Of a stretch of DNA of 64,000 nt, positions 12,809 to 37,300 are shown in pieces; position 1 is the stretch's first letter; every line of letters begins with the position of its first letter. Below the pieces are notes generated by a model, which made no database searches, was not told where the DNA came from, and worked only from the letters and a program-made list of their open reading frames with translations. This DNA is from Odontesthes bonariensis (taxonomy: Eukaryota; Chordata; Actinopteri; Atheriniformes; Atherinopsidae). The position numbers and the translations under genes are program-made. The stretch lies in the NCBI RefSeq assembly GCF_027942865.1, contig NC_134509.1, positions 9,321,754 through 9,385,753 on the forward strand. Direction: 5' to 3'.

Positions 12809-13390
12809 CACACACACACACCATGAATTGTAAAGACATTTGAAAATAATTTAGATCATCGTATTTTTTCTTCTTTTTCTTTAAAATGCTGTTAAATTCT
12901 TGTGCACATTATTTAGACTTTATGACTAATGTTGACAGTTGCCAATGTGAAAATCTAATTCCAGATTAATTTAAAGAAGCTATTTTATAATTATGGAATA
13001 AGATTATTTGTATCATTTTATTGTCTAATTAAATGGTCAGTTCTATAACATTCCATAAGACAATCATTTAGGTATACAGAGTGCTTTATTAAATAGAATC
13101 CAACATAGAATGCAGTCATATTGTAGATTGAGTGATTCCGTTTGTACATTTATTAAATTTGACAAATAATCATGCTCGACTGTCAGCCTACTAGCAGAAT
13201 TCTAGCGCTGGCTTATTTGACCTTATGTCAGACCTTTGTAGGCTCTGAATTGTTCTACTTCAGGTTAGGATGCGTCACACTTTTGGCTTCTGCTCATTTG
13301 TTTTGCCACTTAGACTGAGCAACTGTCTTACTAAAGTTACACTGCTGCAGTTCCTGCTGGCTGTCCATTCCAAACTTGAAATGAAAATTG
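10122..13390. other. Intergenic DNA upstream of klf3
   Basis: Apart from microsatellites at 11,111-11,147 (TG) and 12,748-12,821 (CA), I see no gene. The frame at 10,625-10,978 (117 codons) has no recognisable domain and no splice context. The 11,702-11,917 frames on both strands mirror each other and are not convincing. Confidence 0.45.
12748..12821. repeat. (CA)n microsatellite, 74 bp
   Basis: A long CA tract with a single CG interruption near 12,801. Several open frames here are created only by the repeat. Confidence 0.95.

Positions 13391-13391
<1 letters not shown>

Positions 13392-13437
<46 letters not shown>
13392..13437. repeat. (CA)n microsatellite beside the klf3 promoter
   Basis: About 23 CA units end some 30 bp before a GC box and about 70 bp before the presumed klf3 first exon. 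Its position makes length variation here potentially relevant to promoter activity (inference). Confidence 0.95.
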
Positions 13438-13438
<1 letters not shown>

Positions 13439-13439
13439 A

Positions 13440-13803
13440 AGCACACGGGCTGGACCACTCCACCCAGGTCCCGCCCAGCGGTCCGACCCCATGAGGAGCG
13501 CAGACAGCGGATCATGTGACAGCAGCAGCAGCAGCCTCTAAACGACTAAATCGGAGAAGCGCACACACACACAAGACGTGCACACCGAGAGAGGAGTTTC
13601 GTAACTTGAGGAAGTTTTGTGGAGCCATCGATCACCGGGCGGCTGTTTTCTCTGAGCCTTGATGTCAGTGACACCGCGGAGAGCCTTTTCAGCGGAGTCG
13701 CCTAATTGAGTTTGTCCCTCAGAGGGATCCTGTGCCGTCCAGCAAGGCAGCTGTGAAACCACCGTCTGTCCTGCAGGCTCTGACTGCGTGCCTCTTCTGA
13801 GAA
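13440..13803 (+). promoter_or_regulatory. klf3: klf3 CpG-rich promoter and non-coding exon 1
   Basis: GC content and CpG density rise sharply against AT-rich flanks. The region carries a CACCC motif near 13,461, a GC box (cccgccc) near 13,470 and a tcatgtgac E-box/USF-like site near 13,513. No convincing TATA box is seen. The segment ends in a strong splice donor, GAA|GTAAGT, with GT at 13,804-13,805, so about 13,530-13,803 is read as the 5' UTR exon spliced over 7.3 kb to the coding exon at 21,136. KLF proteins bind CACCC/GC boxes, so autoregulation is conceivable. Transcription start and exon 1 left edge are estimates. Confidence 0.55.
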
Positions 13804-16798
13804 GTAAGTCTGAATGTGATGTCCCTGCAGTCAACAGTTACTTCCTATCGGATGCGCGTGTTCTTTAAGAAGTTACATGTGGCTGTATTCGTGTTTTATT
13901 GTATTATTACAGTCTTTGGACTCAGTAGTAGTAGGATCCAGTTCTGTGGGATCAGCCGGCTTGTGTGTAGATTTTGTGTTATCTTGATTCATCATTTACC
14001 GGCAGTGCCTCTCATTAAACCGTTCACAGTTTGGCTCCTTCCAGCCAAATTGCGCTTTTAAATAGACTTAAATAGGCGTCTGTTTTTTAAATAGCCATTG
14101 ACATGATAACTAATGGTCTTAACGCCACCTGATAACTTATGTAACCCGACCATAAGTCCACAGCGAGACAAATCTTTTTAAGCTTCCGAGCTCTGTAACA
14201 ATATGTTGCCATTAATTAACACAGATGTGACTTTGTTTTTTTTTGACAGAACATTTACCATTTAGAGACTTATGAGTGTGGTATTTATTCCTTATTCTGA
14301 TGTAGTTTTTATTATAATTTGTATAATAATTTAGGATTTAATTAATTAATTAATTAATTAATTAATGTCCCCAGTTTATGTGTTTAAAGGACTGAAAGGG
14401 TTGGTGGGGGGGCATCAGAATAAGAATTCCTATAAGCCTGAGTGGACATCTCTGAGTTTCTTCCTATCCAATTTTGAATTTAAGATTTTACTTTTGAAAA
14501 TTTCGGGACAGTATATAGTTGCCAGGTTTGACTAAATAGTGAAATGATCATTTTGGTCTTTTGAGGCGTTGATCCATGAAGTCTGATGGTGATGCGGAAT
14601 CGAGCAGTGGCGTGGGAGTGGGAGATAACACACTGCAGGGCTACACAAAGCAGAGATAATGTTTGTGTGTGTGTGTGTGTGACAGTGAGACAGTGAGTGA
14701 CAGATTCAAACGCTTGGTCACACCTGAGCTTTTCTTTCCGTCCTCTCGTCTCACTGCATCTTTTGCAATCCTCGTCTCTTTCCCTGAGTGTGTGGGTTTC
14801 TCCGTCTCTGTCTCTCCCTGTTTCCTGTGCTTTGTTTCAAGGCTGAGGCTTGCGTCACACATTCCACTTGGCATATGAAGCCCTTATCCTGTTTAGAGCC
14901 GGAGAAAGAGGGGAGGAGGAGAAAGAAGGGAGGAGAGAGGGATGTGGGGGGTAGATGGGTGGAATGAGGGCAACATCTCTCTCTGCTTCCCTCTGCCTCT
15001 TTGTTTAAAGTCCATTCTTTTGTCTCACTCCAGAAACATAAAAGAAACAGATGATTGTTTCTCGCCTGTCTTTCTGTTTTCTTTTTCTAAACAGATTTCT
15101 TATTTATTTGTGCAACATTAGAGCAGTACACACTTATGCACAAACACACACCCACACGCCCCAAATACTCCACCCATCCCAACGCCTCCTTTCCTGAATC
15201 AACATGCTGATGTTATCTGGTGGAACAAAATGCGCACAACTGTGTGTACACGCACACACACCCACGCACGCAGGCACTCACACGCTGCTCAAAGGGCATG
15301 TCCAGGGGAACATTAGGGCTAAACATTAAGCTCTTGGATGCTGAATAGTTGCTGATTCTCCATGAGAAGTTAAGGAAAGAGGACACTCTGCTCCACAGAC
15401 AGCCATAAACCTAAAATACTACGAGTAGTTACACAACTTAATACGTGCCGGCACACACACACAAATTCACATTTAAGCACGCGCACACAGACACAAGTGT
15501 GTGGGTTTGTTGCAGCATTCAAACCGCTGGATTGAGCCACTGTGACTATCTATTGCCCCCCCCCTCGTGTGTGTGAGGTTCATTGAAGTTTTGTCATATT
15601 TTGGTCGAAACCCACTTCATTTTCTTCCCCGTTTCTGTCTCTGCCTTGTTGTTTCCACTTCCATTTTGACATAGTTTGGTCACGGCGGCTGTTTTTTTTT
15701 TTTTTTTTTTTTGTCCTCACTCCTTCCATTCCCCCCTCCTCTCATTCTTCAGGAGGGGTGGTGCAGTGTGTGGTGGTGGGGAGGGGGTCAGACAGGAAAC
15801 CGCAGGCCCCCAGCAGCAGCACCCCCCCATTTGGCTTCATTCTCCTCTTCCTCCTTCTCCTCCTCTCCTTTACACCCCCTGACCCATCACGCAGTGTGGA
15901 AATAATAACAGTCGGACTGAACTCTCGGGGCTTCCGCTTCTCTCCCTCTTTCTCTTCTCTAGCGGCGCTCTCTCCTTCCCTCTGTCCTCAGTTGTCTGGA
16001 AAGCCTCAAAACGCTGCTCTCTTTGACAAGTTCGACTCGGGGTGTGTGCACGTGTGTTTGCCTTTGTCAGTGTTTAACAAATCCGGTGTTAAAATGTGTG
16101 TATACACCTTTACGTGTGTGTGTGTGTGTGATAATGGATCCTGTTTCCTCTCCCCTGCTGATGGCCCCCTCTGGCTTCCCCTGAGGTCTGCAGGCCTGCA
16201 GCCTCACACTCTTCTGGAGAGGAGCTGAGAGGGGCAATGTGTCAGTACGTGTGTGTATAAGTGTAAAGTAAGTGTATAAACGGAAAGCAAAAAGAAGAGG
16301 ATAGGGGGCTTAAGCAGGGGCCTTACAGTGAGAAGAGTCAGCAGAGCATATGTTTTTTAGGGGATCCAGGAGCAAGAGGTGAGGTAAGGGGTTGAAATTA
16401 GGAAGCTGTTAGGGTTGCAAGCTTTAAAGAATGAGCACATTTGTGTGAGTAACGTGCAACAGAAGAAGTGTGGAGCAATAAAACACTGGAACAGAGCTCC
16501 CAAAAATTCAAACTTTGGAATATTAGCTTGCCACCTGGATGAGTTACACTATTAGGATCTTTAATTAGGACTAATTGCAAAGTGTAGATCAAGCTGCTGG
16601 GAGTACATGAAGTTCCACACCACAAGCTGTGAAGCAATTTTTGCCTTCTGCGTTGCTTTTGAAGTTGGGCAATTTTGGTTAAAAAGTGACAGTCTTGAGA
16701 TAAAACAGCACAATACTGACGTGAGGTGAGACTGACAAGAAAAAAAGCGGCTGTAAAGTAAAGAAAAGTCAGAGTCAGAAGCAGGAAACTGTAGACTT

Positions 16799-16838
<40 letters not shown>

Positions 16839-18946
16839 GGCATGTTCTTGGACAGAGCTGTTGTCTGGAGGTTTCTGGTCTCTGGTGATCTCATCATCTC
16901 CAGCCTGTTGCCATTAGAGCATGTGTGCGTGTGTGTGTGTGTGTCTGTAATAATTTAGGCCGTTAGTGATTTAGTGTGTGTATTCTGTTGAGCTAGCAGA
17001 AACTCAGCGAGTCGGTAGCCAGGGACTCCAAGCCACAATATTTTCCCCTTCAGTCATGTTGTTTTATATCATTCATTGTGAGGGAGAGAAGAAGAAGAAG
17101 AAGAGTGCGGGGTGCTGTGTGGCTCAGATAAATACAGTGAGTGGAGACATGAGTGATTGCTGTGGAGCGAGTGAAGAGGGGGTGTAGGAGAAGATCTGGA
17201 GGCCGATGGTGGAGAGAGACGGAGACAGAGGGATGTAGGAAGTGTTTGCCGAGTGGGTTGAGTACACAGTAGCTCTACTGACCTAGAAGGACAATATTTG
17301 CAGACATGCACAAACACACACACCCAGTGGTGCTCAAGGAGAAAAATACTCAGCAACCGAGGTAAGACTTGTTACTTACCATATATGTGTAACAAACACT
17401 GGTTCCTTTACCTCGCCGTCAGGGGGTTGTACCTGGAAATGCTCTGATGAGGAGGAGGTGAAACAGCTGCCTGATTTGAGTTTTTTTGGGAGAGGTTGTT
17501 GCCTGCCAGGAGTCTGTCAGAGGAGAAATTCAACTCGAGCTGGACTCATCTCACTCAGCTGATATAACATGAATATTAATTGTTTCCTCTATAAACGCAC
17601 ACACACAAAATTAACAAAAAAAACCCAGCAGATTGCCTCATATTGGCTGAATCCTTTTCGTCTGGGTGGAATATGCTGTTCATCGCAACTGGTTTGAATT
17701 TTACGCACACAATAGCCCTTCTCTCTTCACTCATGTGTGTAGAACAGATTAGAAATAGCGTTATCTTTTGTTGCGGCTCTGTGATGCAAAACTCGCCATC
17801 GTCGCAAATTGCGCGCAAAATCATAGATGACTGGCTCCGGTGTCTCAGATGACCAAAAATCCATTTCAGCCTCATGCAAGCGGGCCTCGTGAACGACAGG
17901 TGAACTCTTATGAGAATCCTGTTTTGAGGAATCAAACCTGAGCTGAGGGCCACTTGCAGTTGTTCAAGTGAAAGATGAAATAAGATAAGCAACATTCCAA
18001 AAGCTTTTTCTCATAATCTAAGTGTACCTGAGTGTACAGGCTCATAGAGGTACACACGTGTAACTGTTCAAGTGCCTCCGGCTGATCTCACTCTGAAGTC
18101 AAAGGATAATTGCCACTTAGTGTATTCCAGTGTTTCAAGAAGGCTTGCCATCAGTCATTTCTGAGTAAATCTGTAGTATTTTGTTTTTTAAAAATGCTTT
18201 TAAATGTGCCACACCTTATTTAATTGCCTTATTAAAGAGTAGTTGAGAAATAGTGATGTTGCCATCCACAGCCAAAAAAAAACAAAAAACAATAAAAAGT
18301 TGTTCACACACACACACGTGCAAATAGTGTTTGCTGCAGTTTTCAATACTTCAGAAGCAATTACTTTCCTTGCCTATAGATGGAGCCCAAGTTCAGGACT
18401 GCATTTGAAAGCAGAAGCTACCTTTTTAGCTGATAATTGGCAAAAATGAATCAGTTTGTGAACTGACGAAAGATCAACTGCCAGCTATTTGTGCGATCCA
18501 TTGTTTAAAATAAGAGAGAGAGTCAAATTCTCCCTAAAATTCTCCTTTTATATCATTTTAACCTCATACATGGTAACACTTTAAGTCCCCCTGTTAGATT
18601 GTATAAGCAGCACGCAGACCTCCATCGCACAGTTTACATCACACTGTGTGATGTTTTTTGAAGCAGCTTTAAGGACATTTTAACTTCATGAATGTGAATT
18701 TCTTAATTGCTATTTCAGTTAAAGTCACAAGACACAGGAGGAATTATAGTTCTTACCAAACACATTAATAAAGCACTTAAATATGCACTGCTATTAGTTG
18801 TAAAATGTTTATTAAACATATTAAAGTTGAGTAGTGGACTTAAATTAATGTTTTGCCTGAAATCTGGTAGATTTGGACTGTTGGTGGTCCGACAGAAGAA
18901 TCTTTGCTGAACAACTTTTTGCTTTTTGTGTGCGCGCGCGCGTGCG

Positions 18947-18978
<32 letters not shown>

Positions 18979-21135
18979 AAAATAAGAGCAGAGTGTGCAT
19001 GCAAGTTGGGAACTCGCAACAAAAGATTGTTTTTCACACATGAAACAGGCTTTAGGACATTTAGAATTTCTTGTTTTTGTACGGAAAGTACCTGTAAACT
19101 GCTTCCTTTGACCTTTTCCTGTCTCAGGATCTGTTTGTGCTTCATACTTGCTCATTTTGTCAGCTCCGTGTATGATTCGCAGTCACAATAGGACAATCAC
19201 TTGACCTCTTGTTGAACTGCAATACAATTCAAACCCGGATTAGAAAACACACCATCTTGAACGCGCCACACACAGACACGCGAAGTTCCCACCTGACCGA
19301 AGACTCTTTGTTTCTTTGGTGCCTGGCAAAGGGTGAGGCTTCAGCCGTCACGTTCACACCCTTCCTGCCCCAGCCAGTGAGCATCCTGCTCTCCAATTGG
19401 CCTGCTCTCCATCTGGACCCTGTGTGTGTCTGCATTCCCGTATGTGAGCGAGAGGGCGTGATGGCTTGTGCTCTTGTGCATTTGTTAATAATTAAAGGCT
19501 AACTTTTCTCCAGACTGTGGACTTTAATCAGGTCACACACAAACACAGACTCCCTCAGTTAATGTTGCTGTAATGCTCCAGTGAACAAACACACACACAA
19601 CGCACGCACACAAACACACACAATGACACTCATAAAAGCTCTCACTTAGGCACAGGCAGTCAACCCACCTGGCCATTCAAAGCCAAGGTAACTGGAAATA
19701 CCTTTGAAACCTCACACCCTTTTATCCAAATACTTGACAGGTCTCAGTGGGTGGTAAGTGTGTGTGGCTGCATGCTTGAGATGTGATGTGTCTTGCCGAT
19801 GAAACTGTGAACTTTCCAGGCACATCATCACTGGAACTAGAAGTAGACTCAAAAAATGATGCATCATTTTGTCAAGTATTTTCTAATAGTGTCAATAACT
19901 GTCCAACAGAAATGTATATGTTACATATCCAGGTATCCAAAACCATTTCTATATGTAAACACGGTGCACAGATAGGCAGTACATACTGTGAAGAACTCTC
20001 ACTAAAATAAGCTAACCTTATGTTTGCAAAATTACTATGAGGATCGAGGAGACAGGGGAGTAAAGCTGCCTTAAGAAGACAGTCATGACAGCAAAAAAAA
20101 CAGTGTTTGGATGTGACACATTTTACGTAATGAACAACGATACGGTAGTTTGTCAGTTTTAAACAAAGCAGCTTTCTTACTATAACGACAACAAATCTGC
20201 CGAGTTACGTGCTGGCTTACCTCAAAAGTAAGGCAGCGGAGGCAACACTGTTTCATGTTCGTGTAGGAGAGCTGCACATTACATGTTTATTCTTATTCTT
20301 TAATTCGTTCAAAATTGAGTTTTGGAAGAAAAAAAGATTCAGCTCTACTAGGACTATAAATCACACCTTTCCCACCTTTGGAGCCCTAGAGAGAAGCAGT
20401 GTGCTGTTGAGGCTTCTGGTTGTGCTATTCAGAAGGCAATAAGAAAAGAAAGAAAGAAAAAAAGACAAAGATCAGAGTAAAGCCTGAGAAAACTCTTCCA
20501 CCGTTATCAGATGTTTCTCTTCTGTGCTGGCCTCATTAATCATCTTATGACCCTCTCAGATTTATCTTGTGACCTGCTGTAGGGCCACAATCCCAAAGTT
20601 GAGAAACACTTGACTGTAACAGGGGTTCATTATCTACAGAACTACTTGTTTTTCTTTAATTGCTTCATGTATATTTAGCAGATAATACTTGTATAGTATT
20701 TCTACAATGTTGTAATGGCTCTTTTATTAAAAGCCGGGGTGCAGTATTTTACATAAATGAAAGCGTGCTTCCTCCAAGCCCTCAAAACAAGTTTACACTG
20801 TGCTGATAAAGCCTATCAGAAACAGGGACATGCATCTGCATTTTGCAATATACTGGATATACTGGCTGTGGTGACATTTCCACACTGGCGCGTGGGGATT
20901 TGAATATGCAGAAGCTGAAGGGGGAAGGAACCGTAGAGACTGAGACATGGCAGGCCACAATACGGAGGAGTGTGGTGGAGGCTGTGGCAAAGAAAACCCT
21001 ATCGCAAACACAGATTACTGTTGGTGTTTCTATTACTCTTCTAACGTGTGCTGACTGACTTAACAGTGTGAGCTGAATCTTGTGTTGTGTAGTACATGTG
21101 TGTGCTGATGCCTGTGTCTTTGTTTGTTTATCTAG
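13804..21135 (+). other. klf3: klf3 intron 1
   Basis: Seven kilobases separate the 5' UTR exon from the first coding exon. Contents seen: an (ATTA)n tract at 14,341-14,366, a pyrimidine-rich and T19 stretch near 15,690-15,870, TG tracts at 16,802-16,838 and 18,928-18,978, and a 139-codon minus-strand open frame at 17,576-17,995 that may be an old repeat. No coding exon of klf3 is recognisable inside. A candidate alternative first exon ending ACCGAG|GTAAGA near 17,361 is possible but unsupported. Confidence 0.5.
18928..18978. repeat. Mixed (TG)n/(CG)n tract
   Basis: A tgtgcgcgcgcgcgtgcgtg core is followed by (TG)n. Alternating purine-pyrimidine runs with a CG core are classic Z-DNA-prone sequence. 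It lies in klf3 intron 1. Confidence 0.9.
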
Positions 21136-21154
21136 GAGCCTGGCCTATGCAGCC

Positions 21155-25438
<4,284 letters not shown>

Positions 25439-26654
25439 GACCCGCCATCGGGCAACTTGAAAGAAACTCTTTGCTGGGTTGATCGTTGGACTGTACCACC
25501 TTGACTTGATGCTGTTAGAATAGCTGGTCTTACACCATGGACTCTTAACTGGGAGTGGGGAAATGTTCCTCAGGGTGCACGTTTTTACCCTTTCACCTCA
25601 CTGTCCTGAGTAGGAGCTGGTGTCATCTTGCCGCTCTCTGCTCAACTCAATTTGAAATTGCAAAAGAAATGTGGTCTCTGTATCAGATTTCGGATCAGCT
25701 GTGGAAGGTCCAAATACTTTGTAAAGATCGGCTGCAGCGTCCCAGCTGGTCTGAGAGCAGCACCCATCAGATCTCACGTCTTTCCACGCGTTTGAGCAGA
25801 AAGTCCACACACCCTTACATATGCATGTTATTTACTAGCTCGGCCAATAAAATGTGAAACTTTCCAGAATGTATCATATCACACCACCTGTGCATTGTGT
25901 CATACATTCTTCAGCTTTAGTTTTCTTCATCAGTGCCGCAAGCTGTGACATAACGCTAACGCTAACTCCTCCTTCATGGGCTGCCACGTCAAAACACCAC
26001 ACACCTCATCTGCCTCTAGAAGCTTACACCATGAAGGGATGACAGGTAGCTAATGCTTGCTTTCTTTCAGACGTACATACACAGCAGAACACGTGCACTT
26101 ATTAAAAGCAGCTCAGCCTTGGTCTTGTGTGCTTTCGGGGTGTAGAAAAAAGGGGACTGTGGGTCTCGTTCATTGTCAGAGTGAAGTGTTTATCAATGTT
26201 TTCATACAGAAATGTGAAAGTTGCTGCACAGGGGCATTAATCTGTGAGTGAGGAAAACGCACCACTCAGTTGGTTAAAGGGTAGAAAAAAATATATATTA
26301 TCTTATGTTATATAACAGTTTTATATATATATATATATGAACTCTTTTGGTTTGTGATGTGGCACCGTTTATCATATGACACTTTTATATCGAAAAAGAA
26401 TGCAAAACAGGGAAATTTGCTCTTAAACTTCTGCATTTTAGGAGCGATTGTGTTGTGTTCAGAACTTCAGGCCCACCTTGCAGAACATGTGTTTTGAAAG
26501 TAAAATTCAATATTCTTCTAGGATTCTGATCATAGGTCAACGCAGTAGCAAATGTTCTGCTGCCAAATGCAACCGTGATCTTAGAGCACACTTTTTTTAC
26601 ACCACCTGGGGAGCAAAATAGTTTGTACATCTCCAAATGGGCACTTTATCTATC

Positions 26655-26699
<45 letters not shown>

Positions 26700-27215
26700 A
26701 TATATATATACATCAAGAGTATACTGAATATCATTCAGAAAGCCAAACATTTTAAATCACATCCTTTTTTTCTGCTCATAGATATACTGGTCAAGATGAT
26801 CAGAAACCTTCAGCAGGTGTCCTGGTTTGTCATTATCCATGTATTTTCGCCCGTTTTTCCACATGTGAACACACATACCGAATGTAGCAGTTCAACTGAT
26901 CTGCATTTGCCCCTCGATACACTTTGCAGTTTTGCTTGTATATGTTTTTGTATCTCTGCACAAGCAAGTTGTTATATATTACAAATGATTATTAACCTGA
27001 AATGGCAATAAAAGGTTTTTATTAAGCATGATTTTGATACTCTATTAAACATTTCTTCAGTTTGTGTCTTTAATAAATCATATCTTTTTTTTAATCTTAA
27101 ACGTTGGCTATTCAAAGGGATCGTGTTAAGCTGTGAAGATATAACTGTACAGGTCTATCATTGTATTTTTAAACCGAATATTCCTGCCACTCAATAAACT
27201 TATTGGTAATATTTG
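25439..27215 (+). other. klf3: klf3 3' UTR with three candidate poly(A) signals
   Basis: AATAAA hexamers lie at 25,846-25,851, 27,007-27,012 and 27,193-27,198. Between the first and second signals the sequence becomes very AT-rich, with TA repeats at 26,322-26,338 and 26,655-26,712. Mammalian KLF3 has a long 3' UTR, so the distal sites are plausible; actual 3' ends cannot be read from sequence. Confidence 0.5.
26655..26712. repeat. (TA)n tract
   Basis: About 58 bp of nearly pure TA with a tttata interruption. It is self-complementary and would fold into a hairpin if transcribed in the klf3 3' UTR. Confidence 0.9.
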
Positions 27216-27519
27216 CAGAATGGATTGTTGTGTGGAAAATTTTGTGTCTTCTTGGAGTTGTTATTACATCATTGTATGGGTAATTAGTAGTTATGTTATA
27301 ATTATACTGTCCTAGTCATACATCTATGATCTTGGCATACTTCACTGATTTGATACACACACACAAAGACACACAAACTTCCCAATGAGTTTTGAAATGA
27401 CATGGATGCAGGTTTTAGCCTTGTTTTTACATCGTAAAGATGTCAGCTGACCACATATTTTTGTTGCTACTTTGCTTTATTGTACAAATACAAGAGATTT
27501 TTGAAGTTACGCAAAATGA

Positions 27520-27591
27520 GGGCTCGTCCGGGATTTGAACCCGGGACCTCTCGCACCCTAAGCGAGAATCATACCCCTAGACCAACGAGCC
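27520..27591 (-). tRNA. tRNA-Pro (anticodon AGG)
   Basis: On the minus strand the 72-nt gene folds as a complete cloverleaf. The acceptor stem GGCTCGT pairs with ACGAGCC, followed by discriminator C, as in proline tRNAs. The D-arm contains TGGTCTAGGGGTA (box A), the anticodon arm is TCTCGC-TTAGGGT-GCGAGA with anticodon AGG, and the T-arm contains GGTTCAAATCC (box B). The downstream minus strand has a TTTT run near 27,513-27,516, suitable as a Pol III terminator. The gene sits alone between klf3 and fam114a1. All stems pair, so it is probably functional. Confidence 0.96.
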
Positions 27592-27960
27592 GCGGCAGCG
27601 AAAATCAAAACTTATACATTTTACTGAAATAATAGAATATTTTAAAGGGTGTTTATTTATTTCGAGTGACAACAAGAATATGGTTTTAAATTTAAACGCC
27701 AATATTTGTAATTTAGATGCTTCCCTCCTGCCCACTTGCCATTTTATTTGATCGTTTTATGGTTGTTAGCCTAATTTACGTTGTTGTTTCTCCCTTGCAA
27801 AACAGGATACCACATCAAAGGTCAAACTGCCCTGTCAGCGAGTGGAACTTTATTCTTAATATAGAGTATAATGTCTTAACAATTAGACCTTTCCGTTTAA
27901 TTTTGCAACCGCCGTCGTGTCCTCATTGTTAGCTTAAGTTTTAAAACACAAACGGCTTAT
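27592..27960. other. AT-rich spacer, nothing recognised
   Basis: Sequence between the tRNA gene and the fam114a1 promoter. No gene or repeat is recognised. Confidence 0.4.
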
Positions 27961-27964
27961 TTTA

Positions 27965-28082
27965 CAAGCTGCTGCTTCCGGGGTAGTGAACCATCTTGAC
28001 GGCTCTTACTCTTTGGCGCTGTCAGTGACCGGCCTGCCGACGTGGCGGGGCGGAAGAGGAGCCACCGGCTGGCACCAAACGG
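27965..28082 (+). promoter_or_regulatory. fam114a1: fam114a1 promoter and probable non-coding first exon
   Basis: A short GC/CpG-rich island in AT-rich surroundings contains an ETS-type site (cttccgg) near 27,975 and another (gcggaag) near 28,049. It ends at a good donor, ACGG|GTGAGC, with GT at 28,083-28,084. This fits a housekeeping-type TATA-less promoter with a 5' UTR exon spliced to the coding exon that begins at 29,065. Transcript ends are inferred. Confidence 0.45.
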
Positions 28083-29070
28083 GTGAGCTGCACTGTCACT
28101 TTCTGTAAAACATAACTGTCTTTTCAGCTTTACGAATTTCCTTTGGCAGTATGAACTGAAGTAGGAAAACGCGCATCTAAAAAAATAGGTCTTACGAGTG
28201 AAATAATCAACTGAACTGCTGAAGTGTGTACTCGTTAAAATGAAAATAACTTGCTTTGGGGTTGACATAAAGTTTAACAAAAGTGTTGCCACTAGTTTGC
28301 CTGACATCCTCTAAGTCGTCGTGCTGCGGTAATGTTTAAAAAAAAATATGTCAAAAGAAACAGAAGTGTATTTGATAAACGTTTATATTGATAACGGCTT
28401 TAATGTGAGTAATTGTAGCGGTTTAGGAACCGCTTTAGTGTGAAATGCAGTCGCGTTTTTTCGACATTTCAGGGCATTTTATTCTTTCAGTGCAACAATT
28501 GTAAGTCGTGTCGTCTTTGCTAGTCATCATTAATGTTGATTGTTTTGAAGTTATTTTCTTGGTTCGATGGCTCTCGAAGGGATTTGTTTTGGTGTAAAAT
28601 CAATAGCCAAGCAGTCTTTTTTTTTAACCATAATTTTTCTCCTGTTTATTGAAAATACAGGTGTAATTTTTTTTAATAACTTTTAGCTGGCAGCAAAACA
28701 AACTTTGGATGAAAACACTGGGTGAAAATCATGTGGAATGCATGTACACCATCTGGCCACAAGATGGCGCAACTGTTACTGAAATGCCTTCCACTGCAGC
28801 GGTAGAGTACAAATCCATATTTCTGGACTTTGAGTCTGAATTTGATATAAGATGCAAAGGTCTTAGCAGGTATTTTAGAGTTTTGCGTTTTGGACATTAT
28901 TAGTTCATCAGGCTTTGTCTTCGATAAGTATAAGGTGTTTTATTATTGTTTACGTTTTGATATTTTAATTGGATGCTAAAGACATTCACAAAGAGATTTT
29001 TTTTTTTTTAAAAAGAAGCACAGATTGGTGTTTACTCCGCTTACAAAGATTTGTGCTTTTACAGATCACC

Positions 29071-37300
<8,230 letters not shown>

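Noticed and set aside
12553..13515. Open frames on both strands over the CA repeats
   Set aside because: The frames consist largely of repeat-encoded Thr-His or Val-Cys runs.
28969..29070. Upstream ATG at 28,969 as the fam114a1 start
   Set aside because: A clear acceptor (cttttacag) ends at 29,064, so the upstream part is intronic; ATG 29,071 is the first in the exon and has A at -3.
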